Source: Castanopsis chinensis (Eukaryota > Streptophyta > Magnoliopsida > Fagales > Fagaceae). From it: DNA of 64,000 nt. The first letter of the stretch is position 1, and every line of letters begins with the position of its first letter. The translations under genes were made by a program, and so were the position numbers. Shown here piece after piece: positions 61,528 through 64,000 of this stretch. The notes beneath the pieces are model-generated. The model ran no database searches. It was not told where the DNA came from and saw only the letters and a program-made list of their open reading frames with translations. The stretch spans positions 62,001-126,000 of the forward strand of contig JAVQMG010000033.1 in the NCBI GenBank assembly GCA_032878915.1, in the 5' to 3' direction.

Positions 61528-62424
61528 TTGTCGAAAAAATTCTCTCTCATTGAACATCATGTTCCTGCTTTACTTGGAATAGACTCAGGTATCGGGGGTG
61601 CTACCAGAGATTCAAACTTCAGTTCTATCCAGTTAAGCATTTCGGATGAGAATGAACTCAGTAATTGTATTAATAGAGGCGTTGAGCATTGGTTTCAAAG
61701 CAACTTTCTCTCTCTTTCACACTCACACTTAACACTGTCTCTTTCTCACTCTCTCATGAAGCTCCATAATTTCTATTTTAAAGGGCTACTCTAGTCAACG
61801 CTATATTTATAATGATTTTTTTTCCTAAATGTGAAATTCCAGAGTGGTTTTGCCATTGTTCTTTATTGAGAATCCAGCTACCTCCAAATCTTTATACTAA
61901 TTCTGACTGCATAGGAATTGCTCTATTTGCTACATTCATAGTGCACAAGCATCCAACTCTCATTCTTGACAATTCAACTACGAAAATTTCTCATGGATTT
62001 TCTTGTTCTTTGAGAAGTGACATGGGCAGCTGGACGGTGTCAAATAAACATTACATCACTGAGTCTGAACACAACAAATTTATATGGTTAAAGCAACGTA
62101 AATTCATTTGGATCATGCATGTACCTCATGCTCAATTTTCAGATAAGTTGAATTGTAACAACCTCTTAACTACTTTATTTGGTAGTGATAGCCAAGACTT
62201 GATGGTGCAGAACTGTGGTTACAGTCTTGTGTACCTGCAAAATGTGGGAGAGTTGGTGCAAACATTAATTCAATGCTCAACCATGTTTTCTGATAATTCC
62301 GATCTCATCCATCAATTTACTACTCATCAATCTAGAACAAAGCAGCAAAGCCATAATGATGATAATGTTGAGGGCGAAACCAGTGGAACTGGTGGATCTA
62401 ATGGGACATTAAGAGCGCTTCTGG
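61528..62424 (+). pseudogene. TNL C-JID fragment V (frame open, 3' end lost)
   Basis: Near-identical partner of fragment II. An upstream exon-like part codes LLGIDSGIGGATRDSNFSSI, then, after a C/T-rich stretch, an uninterrupted frame runs from CEIPEWFCHCSLLRIQLPPN to GETSGTGGSNGTLRALLE. Here the codons that are broken in fragment II (after DLMV and at NVGELV) are intact. The match to fragment II ends at about 62424, where a T/C-rich sequence takes over, so the natural end is replaced. Without TIR, NB-ARC and LRR it is unlikely to be a working gene, though it could be transcribed. Confidence 0.75.
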
Positions 62425-63060
62425 AAATTTTTTTTCTCCAGGCCCACTTTTTTTTTTTCAGGGGAAATTTTTTTCTCCGGGTTCACATTTTTTTTCCTTC
62501 CAAATCGAAGGAAAATCTAGGGAGAAAAGTGCTATAGTAGCACAAAAATGCCATCTTCCCACCTTTTTTTTTTTTCAACAGTCTCTTGTCTCTTTTTTTT
62601 TTTTTTTACGTGACCTGATCTATTCAACGTTCTCTTCTCTCTCTCTCTCTCAACGTGACATGATCTTTTTTTTTTCCAATGTGACCTGATTTTATAACCA
62701 CCTTTTTGTTGGTTACAAAATCTTTTGCCCAATTAAATTTATATGTACACTATTATAATTTTTACATTATAATAATAAAAATAATAATTTAAATTTATAT
62801 ATATGATGTGATAAATTTTATATTATATAATGAGTACAAATAAGGGTATAATAGTCAATTTATATAAATTACATTTTACATCATTCCTTTTTTCTCTTCA
62901 ACCAAATAAAAGAGTTTTCCACCCTCCCACTTTTCCACCCCTCCAATCGAACACACAAGAGGGAAAACTAAATATTTTCCATCCTCCCACTTTTCCATTC
63001 TCCCACAATTTTCTATCCTTCCACTTTTCCACTTTTCTAACCGAATGGACCCTTAGGTTT
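62425..63060. repeat. T/C-rich stretch and diverged MITE
   Basis: 62425-62680 is largely T- and CT-runs (CTCTCTCTCTC at 62637-62651), with ACGTGACCTGAT-type motifs recurring three times. About 62905-63056 is a diverged, reverse-oriented relative of the MITE at 4629, ending CCGAATGGACCCTTAGG, with CCTCCCACTTTTCCA repeated twice inside. Confidence 0.6.
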
Positions 63061-64000
63061 GAAAGGAGTCATCCTTAAGAAAGGGGATCAAAATGAGGTT
63101 TCAATCCCAAAAAAAGGGGACAGCACAACCCTGTCAACAGGGCGTAAACGTTGACCACGAGAAAAGCTTAGGGAATTGTTTATATGATGATATTAATATA
63201 TATATTATGATGGCTCACAACATAAAAATATTTTTTTTATACGAAATATTTGATGATAAAATATTGATGAGTTACATGTTATGAATTTATTGTCTGAATT
63301 ATTTATTTGAAAGGTTTGTTCCCACATTCCAATGTTAGTGAATTCCACTTATTGAGTTATCTCACCCCCTTTATTTTCCCCTCATAGATACATTAGAAGG
63401 ATTATTAGATTACAGATTCTTGAAAGGCAACAATTATGAATTATTTTGTGGAATTGAGGATATTCTTATTATTTTTATGGCATTAAACATTGTATTGGAG
63501 AATTATTTTGAGGATGTTTTATCTTTGGTGGATTAGAACTCTGACATTTGTGATGAGATTTTAAGTTGTTGGTTTCTTCTATTTAATATTATTTTTTACA
63601 GATTATTCAGATTAAATAAACTTTTATTGCTTATGATTTTGGGGCGTTACACATGTGCTAGAATAGCATCTCCTCTTATCGTTCTGCAGCTTTTCTTTGC
63701 GTTTCTCCCTTTTGTTCTCAATTACAAGTCTAACTAGACACTCATGATCTCTGCTGCTTAGTTAACTCAATATTGGTCTCGAGTTTCTTGTTCCTTGGAC
63801 TAATGTGACAGCTATCTTTAGGTTTTGCATTAATCGGAGGCAACAAAGGCATTGTCACTAATAGTGAGCTGTTAAAATATGCTTTAATTTTATTGGAAGG
63901 AACGATTATAAATGAACTCTTTGTTTGCACATTTTCTTCATTTTAAGGGAATAAATGCATGTTCAGGTAGTAATCACTAGAAAGTGATCTCTAGTTGAGA
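63061..64000. mobile_element. LTR-like 3' end and unassigned flank
   Basis: The stretch ending at 63651 (GATTTTGGGGCGTTACA) has the same type of end as the element at 58035 (GGGGCGTGACA) and may be the 3' part of a related LTR, with start unknown. 63660-64000 shows no supported feature. Confidence 0.35.

Noticed and set aside
63742..63930. Minus-strand 62-codon frame near the window end
   Set aside because: No domain, no splice or start context and surrounded by repeat-like DNA.
1..64000. CRISPR arrays, rRNA genes, organelle insertions
   Set aside because: No regularly spaced short repeats with unique spacers, and no stretch recognised as rRNA, plastid or mitochondrial sequence.

Overview
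The window is nuclear DNA of a eudicot plant, most likely a woody rosid. It is AT-rich, its genes are intron-rich with GT-AG junctions, and it holds plant-specific families (ABCC transporter, NAC factor, TERT in a 12-exon layout, TNL C-terminal domains) among plant-type transposons. I cannot name the species; the repeats remind me of Fagaceae/Juglandaceae sequences, but that is only an impression.

Layout. 1-3060 is a tandem array of ~490-bp units, each with a tRNA-like stem-loop and, in the right part, perfect 13-bp hairpins. 5713-12344 (+) is a complete 11-exon ABCC (MRP-type) transporter gene. Its last three exons and 3' flank are duplicated at about 16.09-20.2 kb, and the flank alone recurs at 20.2-21.5 kb, with SINE-like elements and two more tRNA-like cassettes. 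22958-23572 (+) is a small predicted nuclear protein with EAR repression motifs. A LINE 3' remnant lies at 24.5-25.1 kb. 36455-25741 (-) is telomerase reverse transcriptase; all 12 exons join in frame into a 1246-residue protein. 39615-39097 (-) is a membrane-anchored RING-H2 ubiquitin ligase. 45498-43873 (-) is a three-exon NAC gene with an unusual acidic N-terminal extension.

From 45.7 to 62.4 kb lies a graveyard of at least five same-strand fragments coding the post-LRR C-terminal domain (C-JID) of TNL disease-resistance proteins, with no TIR, NB-ARC or LRR region in the window. One of these modules is broken by two insertions that can be read exactly. A CACTA (En/Spm) transposon with an intact five-exon transposase (55396-51543, -) has its right end at 57924. 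A 2.5-kb LTR-type element (58035-60546) is flanked by a perfect 5-bp AGAAG target duplication.

The genes do not form a pathway. The ABCC gene, TERT, the RING-H2 gene and the NAC gene look intact. The rest of the interest is structural: tandem duplication of a gene 3' end, tRNA-like repeats with compensatory stem changes, and decay of an immune-receptor locus by nested transposition. All splice sites below were placed by eye using GT-AG (once GC-AG) signals and frame continuity; no alignment or search was run.
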